The position numbers and the translations under genes were made by a program. 64,000 nt of DNA from Microbacterium sp. C5A9. Its GTDB lineage: Bacteria > Actinomycetota > Actinomycetes > Actinomycetales > Microbacteriaceae. Position 1 is the stretch's first letter, and every line of letters begins with the position of its first letter. Positions 34,993 through 42,885 of the stretch are shown here, piece after piece. Under the pieces are notes generated by a model. That model was given only the letters and a program-made list of their open reading frames with translations, was not told the origin of the DNA and made no database searches. The stretch lies in assembly GCF_022627955.1 (NCBI RefSeq), contig NZ_JABXGD010000004.1:283025-347024 (forward strand), given 5' to 3'.

Positions 34993-35573
34993 AGCTCGTC
35001 CTCCGTCTCGGTGGGGCGCTCGACGCGCACGCGGGTGCGCACGCTCCTGCCCAGTCGGTAGTTCTGCAGCTGCGCCTCGGCGGCGGACTGCACCGCACCG
35101 CGGTCGAGCGGGATGCCGGCGCCGGGGCGCACCGTGACGTCGACGCTGCGGTGGCCGACCCCCACGGTGATGTTCTCGCGGGCGAGCCCCGTCTCCTCGG
35201 AGAGGTGCTGGGCGAGCGCGCTCGCGATCACGCCGTTGTCGACGACGACAGCCCGATCACCGGCCTCGAGGGTGTGCTTCGAGAGTCGGCCGGGGGTGAT
35301 GGCCAGCACGATGAAGACCAGGCCGATCAGAGCCAGCACGACGCTGCCTGCGATCACGAGGCCCGCGGGCTGTGCGGTGGGAAGCCCCACCAACCATCCG
35401 CCGGCCGCCGCGGGTCCGAGCAGGAGTGCCGGCTGCGCCGCGAGGCTCAGCACGATCTCCAGCCCGATGTAGGCGAGGGCGAGGATGAGGAGGACGACCG
35501 CGACGAACATCGCGACGGTGCGCGGTGAATGCGTCTCGCGACGCACGACGCGACGCAGTACCGGGGTGGTCAT
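34989..35573 (-). CDS. DUF6286 domain protein
   Basis: A 194-residue protein with two membrane segments (about 20-45 and 68-95) and a C-terminal alpha/beta domain starting near VVVDNGVIASALAQHLSEETGL and VDVTVRPGAGIPLD. DUF6286 is found almost only in actinobacterial Asp23 loci. Start and stop overlap its neighbours by 4 bp. The function is unknown; it resembles an Asp23-like domain tied to the membrane. Confidence 0.78.
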   Translation of the reverse strand: MTTPVLRRVVRRETHSPRTVAMFVAVVLLILALAYIGLEIVLSLAAQPALLLGPAAAGGWLVGLPTAQPAGLVIAGSVVLALIGLVFIVLAITPGRLSKHTLEAGDRAVVVDNGVIASALAQHLSEETGLARENITVGVGHRSVDVTVRPGAGIPLDRGAVQSAAEAQLQNYRLGRSVRTRVRVERPTETEDEL

Positions 35574-35965
35574 CGCACTCGTCTCCTTTCGGGAATGGTG
35601 GCACCGGTGATGGTGAGGGTGATCCGTGTGACGTCGCGTCCGAGGACGCCCGAGAGATCCTGCTGCAGCTGCTCCTGCAGCTGTCGGGCTCGTTCGAGGA
35701 CGGGAACGCTCTGGGAGATCGCGACGGTGTCGTCGAGATCGGGAACGGGCAGCGGGGTCGCGATACGGACGGCGATCCCGCCGGGGTGTTCGGCGACATC
35801 GACCTTCACGTCACCGCGCGGCACACCGATCAGGGTCGCGGACGCCTGCTCGGTGACCGTGCGGTACACGCGCTCCTTGACGTCGACGCGACCCGGGACG
35901 GTGGCCTGTCCGGTGGCGACCCCCGCGGGGCCGCCACCGGTGGCGATGTGCTGGTCGACTCGCAT
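35570..35965 (-). CDS. Small Asp23-like protein, unknown
   Basis: A 131-residue soluble protein (VPGRVDVKERVYRTVTEQAS, then VKVDVAEHPGGIAVRIATPLPVP and TRITLTITGA). The alternating beta strands resemble a short Asp23/Gls24 domain, but similarity is weak. Its ATG shares a base with the stop of the small membrane gene (TGATG) and its end overlaps DUF6286 by 4 bp, so it is clearly an operon member. Confidence 0.65.
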   Translation of the reverse strand: MRVDQHIATGGGPAGVATGQATVPGRVDVKERVYRTVTEQASATLIGVPRGDVKVDVAEHPGGIAVRIATPLPVPDLDDTVAISQSVPVLERARQLQEQLQQDLSGVLGRDVTRITLTITGATIPERRRVR

Positions 35966-36153
35966 CAGGAGGTGCGCCGCCCTGTGAAGGCGTCCGCGAG
36001 ACCGCGGACGTCGATCTTGCCGGACATGATGCGTCCGATGATCGCGCCGACACCGGCGAACAGAGCCATGAGGAGGAAACCCCAGAATCCGAACATCAGT
36101 GCCGCGAGGGCAAGGAGCGCGCCGATCAGCGCGCCGGTCGTGGTCGGTGTCAT
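35965..36153 (-). CDS. DUF2273-like small integral membrane protein
   Basis: A 62-residue protein with two close membrane segments (GALIGALLALAALMFGFWGF and LMALFAGVGAIIGRIMSG) and a short basic tail. DUF2273 proteins are a standard member of Asp23/AmaP operons. It overlaps the Asp23 gene by 4 bp upstream. It probably sits in the membrane with the AmaP-like protein. Confidence 0.78.
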   Translation of the reverse strand: MTPTTTGALIGALLALAALMFGFWGFLLMALFAGVGAIIGRIMSGKIDVRGLADAFTGRRTS

Positions 36154-36674
36154 GAGACTCGCGACTCCTCGTTCTCAGCGGTGTCGTCACCGGGCACGTG
36201 CACGTCGTTGACCTCGACGTTGACCTCGACGACCTCGAGGCCGACCAGTCGGGTGATGGCTCCGGCGACGGCGGCGCGCACGTTGTTCGCGACCTCCTGG
36301 ATCGGCGCCGGGTACTCGACGACGATCGTGATGTCGGCCGCGGCCTGGGTCTCGCCGACCTCGACCTTGACGCCCTGCGCCAGGTCGGTCGCGTTGATCA
36401 CGTCGCGGATCGCACCGAAGGCGCGTGCTCCGCCACCACCGAGCGCGAAGACACCGGCGACCTCACGGGCGGCGATGCCGGCGACCTTGGCGACCACGCC
36501 GTCGGCGATGACCGTCTTGCCCGCGGCATCCGCGTCGGCGGGGATCCGCGACGACGAGAACGACGACGAGCGGTCCACGCGGGAGGGGGAGCCCTGCGCC
36601 TTGGGCGCGGCGGGCGTCGGGGCCAGCTCCTTCTCGGCGGGAGTGGCGGCGGTGTTCTGATCCTGAGTTGCCAT
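36150..36674 (-). CDS. Asp23/Gls24 family envelope stress protein
   Basis: A 174-residue protein with an N-terminal disordered Pro/Ala/Ser-rich stretch (about 1-55) and an Asp23/Gls24 domain (TVIADGVVAKVAGIAAREVAGVFALGG, then VEVGETQAAADITIVVEYPAPI and VNVEVNDVHVPGDD). GAAGGA precedes the ATG. It is first in a five-gene overlapping operon (Asp23, DUF2273, small Asp23-like, DUF6286, AmaP). Asp23 proteins coat the membrane under cell-envelope stress. Confidence 0.88.
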   Translation of the reverse strand: MATQDQNTAATPAEKELAPTPAAPKAQGSPSRVDRSSSFSSSRIPADADAAGKTVIADGVVAKVAGIAAREVAGVFALGGGGARAFGAIRDVINATDLAQGVKVEVGETQAAADITIVVEYPAPIQEVANNVRAAVAGAITRLVGLEVVEVNVEVNDVHVPGDDTAENEESRVS

Positions 36675-36887
36675 GACAAGTCCTTCGTCTCACGTATTGC
36701 CGGCTGCGAGACCTGGTGGCCTCACCGGGAGCGTTGTGGGTCGCTCACAGATAGGACGCACGGGGGTGGGGATTCGTCACACATTCGTCGGAACTTTTTT
36801 CTGACGGGTGCCGAGATGGCGGAGAACGTGCGCATCCTGACTGCCCGAGACCTGTCGCCCTGCCCCGATCGACGCGAGGATGAACGG

Positions 36888-37460
36888 ATGAACAGTGCTT
36901 CCGCCACCGCCCTCCTCGTCATCGATGCGCAGGAGTCGTTCCGTCAGCGACCCGACGAATGGGCCGCCACCGCGAACCCCGCCGTCATCGCCCGCGTCGC
37001 GAGCCTGGTCGACCACGCGCGCCTGGTCGGCGACCCGGTCGCGTGGGTCACGCATTCCGAGCCCGGCAGCGGCGGCGTGTTCGACCCCACGCTCGGGTTC
37101 GTGCGGGTGTTCGCCGAGCTCGAGCCGCACGACGACGAGATCGCCGTGACCAAGACCACCGTGAACGCCTTCACGTCGACCGACCTGGAACATCGTCTGC
37201 GCGAGCTCGATGTGACGAAGGTCGTCATCTGCGGCATCCGCACCGAGCAGTGCTGCGAGACGACGGCCCGCATGGCGAGCGATCTCGGGTTCGAGGTCGA
37301 GTTCGTGACCGACGCCACGACGACCTCGGCGATCGAGGCGACCGGAGAGCTCTCCGCGGTCTCGGGTGAGGACATCATGCGCCGCACCGAGAGCATCCTC
37401 GCGGCTCGCGGCTTCGCGACCGTGATCCGCACGGCCGACCGGGTGGGCGTCTCGGCCTGA
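36888..37460 (+). CDS. Isochorismatase-like cysteine hydrolase
   Basis: A 190-residue protein of the isochorismatase-like family. The catalytic triad is visible as Asp13 (LLVIDAQESF), Lys89 (AVTKTTVNAF) and Cys122 (CGIRTEQCCETTARMASDLGF). GAGGA precedes the ATG at 36888. Relatives hydrolyse amides such as nicotinamide, ureidoacrylate or biuret-type compounds. It is monocistronic and divergent from the Asp23 operon; the 213-bp gap between holds no operator I can defend. Confidence 0.85.
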   Translation: MNSASATALLVIDAQESFRQRPDEWAATANPAVIARVASLVDHARLVGDPVAWVTHSEPGSGGVFDPTLGFVRVFAELEPHDDEIAVTKTTVNAFTSTDLEHRLRELDVTKVVICGIRTEQCCETTARMASDLGFEVEFVTDATTTSAIEATGELSAVSGEDIMRRTESILAARGFATVIRTADRVGVSA

Positions 37461-37484
37461 GGCCGAGCACCGCGGTCCAGCGCC

Positions 37485-37490
37485 TAGGTT
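37485..37490 (+). promoter_or_regulatory. Leaderless -10 box of the SDR gene
   Basis: TAGGTT at 37485-37490 ends 7 nt before the ATG at 37498. The GGAGG at 37491-37495 is too close to the ATG to act as a normal ribosome site, so initiation on a leaderless message is more likely. Confidence 0.5.
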
Positions 37491-37497
37491 GGAGGAC

Positions 37498-38403
37498 ATG
37501 TCCTCCTCCCCCGCTTCGCTCCCCCGTCTCGACGGTCGCACGATCCTCGTCACCGGGGCGAACGCGGGCATCGGCTACTGGTGCGCCGAGATCCTCGCGG
37601 CACACGGCGCCAGGGTGCTGCTCGGATGCCGGTCGGCTGAGCGCGCGGAGATCGCGGTGTCGTCGATCCGCACGCAGGTGCCCGGCGCGGATCTCGGCAT
37701 CCTGCCTCTGGATCTCGGGTCGCTCGGGAGCATCGCGTCTGCCGCCGCGGCGCTGGACGAGAGGCTGGATGCGGTCATCTGCAACGCCGGCGTCAAGGCG
37801 GCCGATCGCGGTGTCCGCACGGCCGACGGCCTCGATCTGATGGTCGGCACGAACGCCCTGGGCCACTTCGCCCTCCTCGCGCAGCTCGCACCGGCGCTCG
37901 CCGACGATGCGCGCGTCGTGGCGGTCGGCTCGCTCGCGCACCGCTTCGCGGAGATCGACCCCGCGACGCTCGCCCAGCCCTGGACCGGAGCCTCACTGCG
38001 TCAGTACGGCCGGTCGAAGGCTGCGCTCATGGCTCTCACCTTCGAGCTCACTCGCCGATGGAAGGGGTCGGCGCGCTCGGCTCTGTGCGCACATCCGGGC
38101 TATGCGGTCGACCCGCTCACCCCGCCTCGCGAGGGCCTCGCGCCCGTCTCGGCCGTGGCGCGCGCGCTCGCCTCGCTCAGCCGGCCGCTCGTGCAGGGCA
38201 AGGATGCCGGGGCCGCGCCGATCGTGCATGCGGCGGTCGCCGCCGATGCCACCGGCGGCGACTACTGGGGGCCGGGCGGGCTGCTCGAGTTCCGTGGGGC
38301 GCCGACGCGGGTGCGCGCGAGCGAGCAGGTGCGATCGGCGGCGGTCGGCGCCGATCTGTGGAGCGTGGCCGAAGAGCTGACCGGCGTGCGCTTCGCGGTC
38401 TGA
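37498..38403 (+). CDS. SDR family NAD(P)-dependent oxidoreductase
   Basis: A 301-residue short-chain dehydrogenase of the retinol-dehydrogenase/WW-oxidoreductase-like group. Cofactor motif TGANAGIG (19-26), NAG (96-98) and the catalytic Ser145, Tyr170 and Lys174 (YGRSK) are complete. The Arg after strand 2 (LGCRSAER) suggests NADP preference. It has its own -10 box and faces an unknown gene tail to tail. The substrate cannot be predicted. Confidence 0.87.
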   Translation: MSSSPASLPRLDGRTILVTGANAGIGYWCAEILAAHGARVLLGCRSAERAEIAVSSIRTQVPGADLGILPLDLGSLGSIASAAAALDERLDAVICNAGVKAADRGVRTADGLDLMVGTNALGHFALLAQLAPALADDARVVAVGSLAHRFAEIDPATLAQPWTGASLRQYGRSKAALMALTFELTRRWKGSARSALCAHPGYAVDPLTPPREGLAPVSAVARALASLSRPLVQGKDAGAAPIVHAAVAADATGGDYWGPGGLLEFRGAPTRVRASEQVRSAAVGADLWSVAEELTGVRFAV

Positions 38404-38427
38404 GTCCGACGTCAGGGGACCACGGTC

Positions 38428-38469
38428 CTCAGCGCGCGGGGTTCATGGCTCAGCACGCGGTGATCACGG
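38428..38469. repeat. Imperfect 21-bp direct repeat
   Basis: Two adjacent 21-bp units starting CTCAGCGCGCGG (38428) and CTCAGCACGCGG (38449) match at 17 of 21 positions. They fill most of the 68-bp gap between two convergent genes. No function is evident; a local duplication is the simplest explanation. Confidence 0.35.
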
Positions 38470-38471
38470 GT

Positions 38472-39287
38472 TCAGTCCGCCTCGATGACGTAGGCGCCCG
38501 AGGCGTCGGTGAAGCGCCCTGTCTGTCCGGCCCTGGCCTCGCGCACGAACCCCGCGACCCACGGGAACCGGGCGACGAACGAGTCGACCGACCACACCTC
38601 GTGATTCGCCGCATCGTTCATGTAGGCGTCCGACTCGAGCCCCGTCACCGACCGCAGGTCGCTGCCCGTGAAGGTGACCCACCGCGGCGGATGCTCGGCG
38701 TGCAGCTTCGACAGGAAGACCGGCGCGTTGCCTGCGAGCCCCGGAGACGCGACGGTGTCGTCGCGGGTGACGTCGAGCAGAGCATCCGCGGAGCCGGCAG
38801 CGGCGACCAGCGCCTCCCAGCCCTGCGCCGACGCGAAACCGGCCTCGGCATCCGTGAGCAGGCGGAGCGTGCGCACGTGGCCGATCACCGTGCCGTCGTC
38901 GGAGCGCACCTCGTCGAACGACGCTCCCCAGCGTGACGGAGTGACCATGATCGCCGAGATCCGGGTGCCGGTGAGGAACGGCTCGGCGTTGCGCCAGGGC
39001 CTGCCGACCGGCGGAACCCGGCGGTTCTCGGCCACGTCGTCGCACACGATCCCGAGCGCGACCCGCGCCGCGCCCTGCTGGCCGTCGAGCACCTCGACGG
39101 CCAACTCGACGCGCTCGCCCGAATCCGTCGGCATCAGCGACACCCCTGAGGTCATCACCGTGATCGGGCCGCCGGCCGGGCGCTTCTCGACCACGCGGAT
39201 CGCCCCGCCGATGCGGTCCTCCCACGCGATCGGGTCGGCGCCGAGCGCATCGAAGACGTGGCGGGGGAACTCGAGGCCGTCGGTCAT
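38472..39287 (-). CDS. Uncharacterised protein
   Basis: A 271-residue soluble protein with no signal peptide or membrane segment, and no family I recognise. It has even actinobacterial codon use and no repeats. Notable stretches are GRPWRNAEPFLTGTRISAIMV, RWVTFTGSDLRSVTGLES and a C-terminal FPWVAGFVREARAGQTGRF. The ATG at 39287 stands 6 nt after GAGACT (minus strand), a weak leaderless -10 box. It could be a ligand-binding or immunity-type protein, but nothing shows this. Confidence 0.65.
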   Translation of the reverse strand: MTDGLEFPRHVFDALGADPIAWEDRIGGAIRVVEKRPAGGPITVMTSGVSLMPTDSGERVELAVEVLDGQQGAARVALGIVCDDVAENRRVPPVGRPWRNAEPFLTGTRISAIMVTPSRWGASFDEVRSDDGTVIGHVRTLRLLTDAEAGFASAQGWEALVAAAGSADALLDVTRDDTVASPGLAGNAPVFLSKLHAEHPPRWVTFTGSDLRSVTGLESDAYMNDAANHEVWSVDSFVARFPWVAGFVREARAGQTGRFTDASGAYVIEAD

Positions 39288-39329
39288 CGGCCCAGTCTCA
39301 CAGGGTGTCGACGGCCAGGACAACCGCTC

Positions 39330-41612
39330 TCAGCACTCGGCGACCCAGCGCGAGGAGACGACGACGTCGACACGGGTCACCGACCCCAGCCATCCCTCGG
39401 TCTCGACCCGCGCCCGAACCGCCGCGTCGAGGTCGATCACGCTGTGGGCGGCGATCGGCGCGATGTGCAGGGTGAGATCGGCGTCGACGGGGAGTTCCGT
39501 GACATCGATGCGCCAGGTCGATCCGTCCCAGAACCGATCGTTGATGACGACGCCGTCCGCCCGGAGCTGCGCGACATCGCCCTCCCAGTCGATCACGAGC
39601 TCGACGAGGTCGCCGGCCTTCCGCTCCGCCCGGGGGATCGGGGTGATCCGCCAGACGCCCGCCACCTCGTCGAACTGCGCGCTGTCGGGAGCCGCAGATC
39701 GTCCCATCGACTCCCCGTACCGGGCGGGCGGCTCTCCGGCGGGACGCAGCTCGGCCACGAGAGGGGTCGTCGATCCGGGTTCCGCGTCGGTGCGCGTGGC
39801 CAGCGGCACGAACTCCCCGCCGCGCCAGACGAGGGGCGACGGTTCGCGCTCCGCGCGCACGACCACCCTGCCGGATTCGCGCCAGACGGCATCGGTCGAG
39901 TCGATCAGGTCGCCGCCGAGGTACCAGAGCCGCTCGGCCCCCTCGTCGTCCACGACGAGGATGCGCAGGGCGTCGTCGACGACGATCACGTCGCCGGGGC
40001 TCAGATCGAGCGGCGCATCGGCATTCCGCTCCTGACCCCGCAGCAGCACACGCGAACCCGCGCCGAGCTGCACCCGCGCGGGGATGCCGTCGTGAGCGCG
40101 CAGCACGAGCGTCGGCGGCTCATCGCCCGAGCCCGTCGCGATGCCGGAGGCAGATGCGGTGGCCCATTCGAGACGGACTCCGGCGACGTCGATCCGCAGC
40201 GGCCAGCGGGCGATCACGCCGCTCGGGATGTCGATCGGACGGTCGGGGACGAGGAGGTCGCCGTCGGCGAGCGGGATGCGGAACTGCACCCCGGTCGATC
40301 CGGGGAGCGGTTCGTGCGGCTGATGCGTGTTCAGGAAGAGGAATCCGCGGGCCCCGTCGCTGCGCACGGCCCAGCGCAGCGAGTCGAGGTCGTGCACATC
40401 GACGGGTGCGCCGTCGGGAAGCGAGCTGAAGGTGTCGGCGAGGAACGGACCGAAGGCCGCGAGGAAGGCATTGTGATCGCGGAGCACGCCCAGGCTCGGA
40501 CCCGGCCGCCCCGTCGCGCCGACGGCGGCCTGGAAGTCGTAGTCGAAGCGCGGGAGGTCGTTGGGGTATCCCGTCGCGAGGCTCTCCTGCAGCCCGTCCT
40601 CCGGGTTCACGCCTCCCGCGTACATGTAGAAGCCCTGCCACGCCGAGCCGTTGCCGATCTTCACGTTCGCGAGGGCGGCGATGTCCCGACCGCGTGCGAT
40701 CGGACGCCGGTGATACGCCGTCGCCATGCCGCCGCCCAGCTCGCAGGTCGACGGCGGGAACTCCGGATCGATCGGCCGGATCACGATCTCCGCGCCCTCG
40801 TCGCGGAAGTCGCCGCCTACTCCCGGGTCGTCCCAGACGTGCGTGAACCGGAAGTGATCGCGGAAGCTGTCGTCCCAGGTCGAGCCCTGCCCGGCCCAGA
40901 AGCCGTCGGCGTACCCGCTGTAGAGCGGGAAGACCTCGTGTGCCGGGAGCACGGCACCGCCCCAGGCGGTCGCGGTCCACAGCGGCGCCGAGAGACCGGC
41001 CTCCTGCGCGAGGAACTTCAGGGTGGCGATGTGGTCGGGCTGGTCGTGCAGTTCGTTCTCGAGCTGGATGCCCACGATCGGCCGATCCGGCCCGCAGAAC
41101 CGTCGCACCTCGTCGGCGATGCGGCGGTACCACTCGCGCACGAGGTCGAGGTACTCCGCGTCGTTCGTCCGCGCGCGGTCGCCCAGCGCCGCGACCACCC
41201 AGTCCGGGTGGCCGCCGTGACGCGCCTCGCCGTGGCACCACGGCCCGATGCGCAGGATCACATCGATCCCCACCCGCTCCGCCGTCTCGAGGAACGCCGC
41301 GACGTCGAGGTCGCCGTCGAAGCGCACGCGTCCCCGTTCGCGCTCGTGGTGGATCCAGAACACGTACGTCGAGACCGAGGTCAGGCCGGATGCGACGAGA
41401 AGCCGCAGTTCCTCCTCCCAGCGCCGACGCGGGACCCGGCTGAAGTGCAGCTCTCCGGTGACGGGGACGGTCGGAGTGCCGTCCACCTCGATCCAGCGGC
41501 TGGTGACCCGCAGGCGCTCGTGGGCGTCGTCGCTGTTGCTCATGACCGGTTCGATCAGCGGCGGGCGGTCATCCGTGAGCGTGATCGTCCGCAGGGTCGA
41601 CGTCGCGGGCAT
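39330..41612 (-). CDS. GH35-like beta-galactosidase
   Basis: A 760-residue intracellular glycoside hydrolase of clan A resembling GH35. The TIM barrel has GELHFSRVPRRRWEEELRLL, RIGPWCHGEARHGGHPDW and the acid/base Glu in GIQLENELHDQ. The likely nucleophile is Glu in STCELGGGMATAYHRRP. C-terminal beta domains follow (about 450-760). GGAGGAG precedes the ATG at 41612; it has no signal peptide. It should cleave terminal beta-galactosyl or related residues from imported oligosaccharides. It is not coupled to a transporter here. Confidence 0.82.
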   Translation of the reverse strand: MPATSTLRTITLTDDRPPLIEPVMSNSDDAHERLRVTSRWIEVDGTPTVPVTGELHFSRVPRRRWEEELRLLVASGLTSVSTYVFWIHHERERGRVRFDGDLDVAAFLETAERVGIDVILRIGPWCHGEARHGGHPDWVVAALGDRARTNDAEYLDLVREWYRRIADEVRRFCGPDRPIVGIQLENELHDQPDHIATLKFLAQEAGLSAPLWTATAWGGAVLPAHEVFPLYSGYADGFWAGQGSTWDDSFRDHFRFTHVWDDPGVGGDFRDEGAEIVIRPIDPEFPPSTCELGGGMATAYHRRPIARGRDIAALANVKIGNGSAWQGFYMYAGGVNPEDGLQESLATGYPNDLPRFDYDFQAAVGATGRPGPSLGVLRDHNAFLAAFGPFLADTFSSLPDGAPVDVHDLDSLRWAVRSDGARGFLFLNTHQPHEPLPGSTGVQFRIPLADGDLLVPDRPIDIPSGVIARWPLRIDVAGVRLEWATASASGIATGSGDEPPTLVLRAHDGIPARVQLGAGSRVLLRGQERNADAPLDLSPGDVIVVDDALRILVVDDEGAERLWYLGGDLIDSTDAVWRESGRVVVRAEREPSPLVWRGGEFVPLATRTDAEPGSTTPLVAELRPAGEPPARYGESMGRSAAPDSAQFDEVAGVWRITPIPRAERKAGDLVELVIDWEGDVAQLRADGVVINDRFWDGSTWRIDVTELPVDADLTLHIAPIAAHSVIDLDAAVRARVETEGWLGSVTRVDVVVSSRWVAEC

Positions 41613-41673
41613 GGTTCTCCTCCGAAGGCCGTGGCGAGTGTCATTCGAGCCTACGGGCGTCGGCGGCCCGGCT

Positions 41674-42060
41674 TCAGCGCGCCGGGATCTCGTCGATCGA
41701 TCGATACACGGGCAGCCCGCGCTCGAGCGCGATCTCGACGTCCTTGTCCGCACCCGCGGAATCCCCGGGCAGGCGCAGCACGGCATCGCAGTGCTGCAGC
41801 AGCCGGTGCGCGGTCTCGTACATGACGTCGCCGTCGGCGGACTCCGAGCCGCCGGCATCCGAGCCGCCGGCATCCGTCCCGTCCAGGCCGCGGAGAATCG
41901 GCAGCGCGACCCATTCCCCGATCATCGGCACGTGGCCGAGCCGGTGGATCGGTGCAGCGGCCTCTTCGAGGCGCGCGAGATTGCGGGCGATGAGGTCAGG
42001 GTCGCCGCCGGTGCCCGAGCGGTAGGGGCCGGCGATCAGGATCAGGAGTGGAGTCGTCAT
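41674..42060 (-). CDS. DUF4406 / nucleoside deoxyribosyltransferase-like protein
   Basis: A 128-residue protein of the DUF4406 group (LLILIAGPYRSGTGGDPDLIARNL, HVPMIGEWVALP, then CDAVLRLPGDSAGADKDVEIALERGLPVY), which shares the fold of nucleoside 2-deoxyribosyltransferase. Its function is unknown. A low-complexity insertion with two copies of DAGGS reflects a small DNA duplication. The ATG at 42060 is 7 nt after TACAGT on the minus strand, so the message is probably leaderless. It is divergent from a DeoR gene. Confidence 0.78.
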   Translation of the reverse strand: MTTPLLILIAGPYRSGTGGDPDLIARNLARLEEAAAPIHRLGHVPMIGEWVALPILRGLDGTDAGGSDAGGSESADGDVMYETAHRLLQHCDAVLRLPGDSAGADKDVEIALERGLPVYRSIDEIPAR

Positions 42061-42067
42061 GCGGAAG

Positions 42068-42098
42068 ACTGTATCGTTAACCGTGCAAGAACGTGCAA
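42068..42098. promoter_or_regulatory. Divergent promoter and DeoR operator candidate
   Basis: In the 69-bp gap between the DUF4406 and DeoR starts, 42068-42073 reads TACAGT on the minus strand (leaderless -10 for DUF4406). Next to it CGTGCAA occurs twice, at 42082-42088 and 42092-42098, exactly 10 bp or one helical turn apart. This direct repeat is a good candidate site for the DeoR protein, acting on both genes. Confidence 0.5.
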
Positions 42099-42129
42099 CT
42101 TCACGAAAAAGCAAGATCTGAGGAGTCGG

Positions 42130-42879
42130 ATGCTGGGCGCACAGCGCAAGGACCTGCTGCGGGAGACCCTCCGCAGAGACGGCCGGATCGTCGCGAAAGA
42201 CGTGGCGCGCGACCTCGGACTGTCCGAGGATTCGATCCGCCGCGACCTGCGCGAGCTCGCCGAGGCGGGAGAGCTGGTACGCGTCTACGGAGGCGCGCTG
42301 CCGATCGCCGCGGCCGACCGGCCCGTCGAGCAGCGCCTCGCCCTGTCGACCGACAGCAAGCAGCGCGTGGCCCGCCGCGCGGTCGAGCTGATCTCCCCCA
42401 CGTGCACGATCGTGCTCGACGCCGGCACGACCACGCTCGCGATGGCGCGGATGCTGCCGCGGGGCGCCGATCTGACCGTCATCACACCGAGCCCGACGGT
42501 AGCGATCGCGGTCTCCGAGCACTCCGACGCACGCATCGTGCTGATCGGCGGCGAGCTCGCGCGATTCTCGATGGTCGCGAGCGGTCCGCTGGCCATGGAG
42601 GCCGTGCAGCATCTCGCCGCCGACCTGTTCTTCCTCGGCGTCACGGGCATCGATCCGGTGCACGGGCTCACCACCGGTCACCTCGACGACGCCGCGACGA
42701 AACGGGCGATCGCCGGGCGCTGCGCGCAGACGTTCGTGCTCGGCAGCGAGGAGAAGATCGGCGCGGCCTCGCACTTCCCCGTTCTCGACCTCGCCGCCGT
42801 CGCCGGCGTCGTGGTCGACCCGCACGACCGCAGCGCCGTGATCGACGCGCTCGCCGAGCGCGTGCCCGTGCTGCGCTGA
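42130..42879 (+). CDS. DeoR/GlpR family transcriptional regulator
   Basis: A 249-residue DeoR-type repressor with helix-turn-helix at residues 20-44 (IVAKDVARDLGLSEDSIRRDL), GGALP linker and sensor domain (LDAGTTTLAMARMLP, then LGVTGIDPVHGLTTGHLDDAATKRAI). GAGGAG precedes the ATG at 42130. Its targets are probably itself, the DUF4406 gene and perhaps the GH35-like gene just beyond. It ends 6 bp from the convergent GPP34 gene. Confidence 0.9.
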   Translation: MLGAQRKDLLRETLRRDGRIVAKDVARDLGLSEDSIRRDLRELAEAGELVRVYGGALPIAAADRPVEQRLALSTDSKQRVARRAVELISPTCTIVLDAGTTTLAMARMLPRGADLTVITPSPTVAIAVSEHSDARIVLIGGELARFSMVASGPLAMEAVQHLAADLFFLGVTGIDPVHGLTTGHLDDAATKRAIAGRCAQTFVLGSEEKIGAASHFPVLDLAAVAGVVVDPHDRSAVIDALAERVPVLR

Positions 42880-42885
42880 TCGACC

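Noticed and set aside
36675..36887. Sigma-B-like or ECF promoter before the Asp23 gene
   Set aside because: GGAAC at 36790 and some TAT-like words are present, but no correctly spaced pair could be defended.
39258..41825. A long plus-strand open frame opposite the GH35-like gene
   Set aside because: It is an antisense shadow caused by high GC in the third codon position; it has no domain, and the opposite strand has catalytic motifs and a ribosome site.
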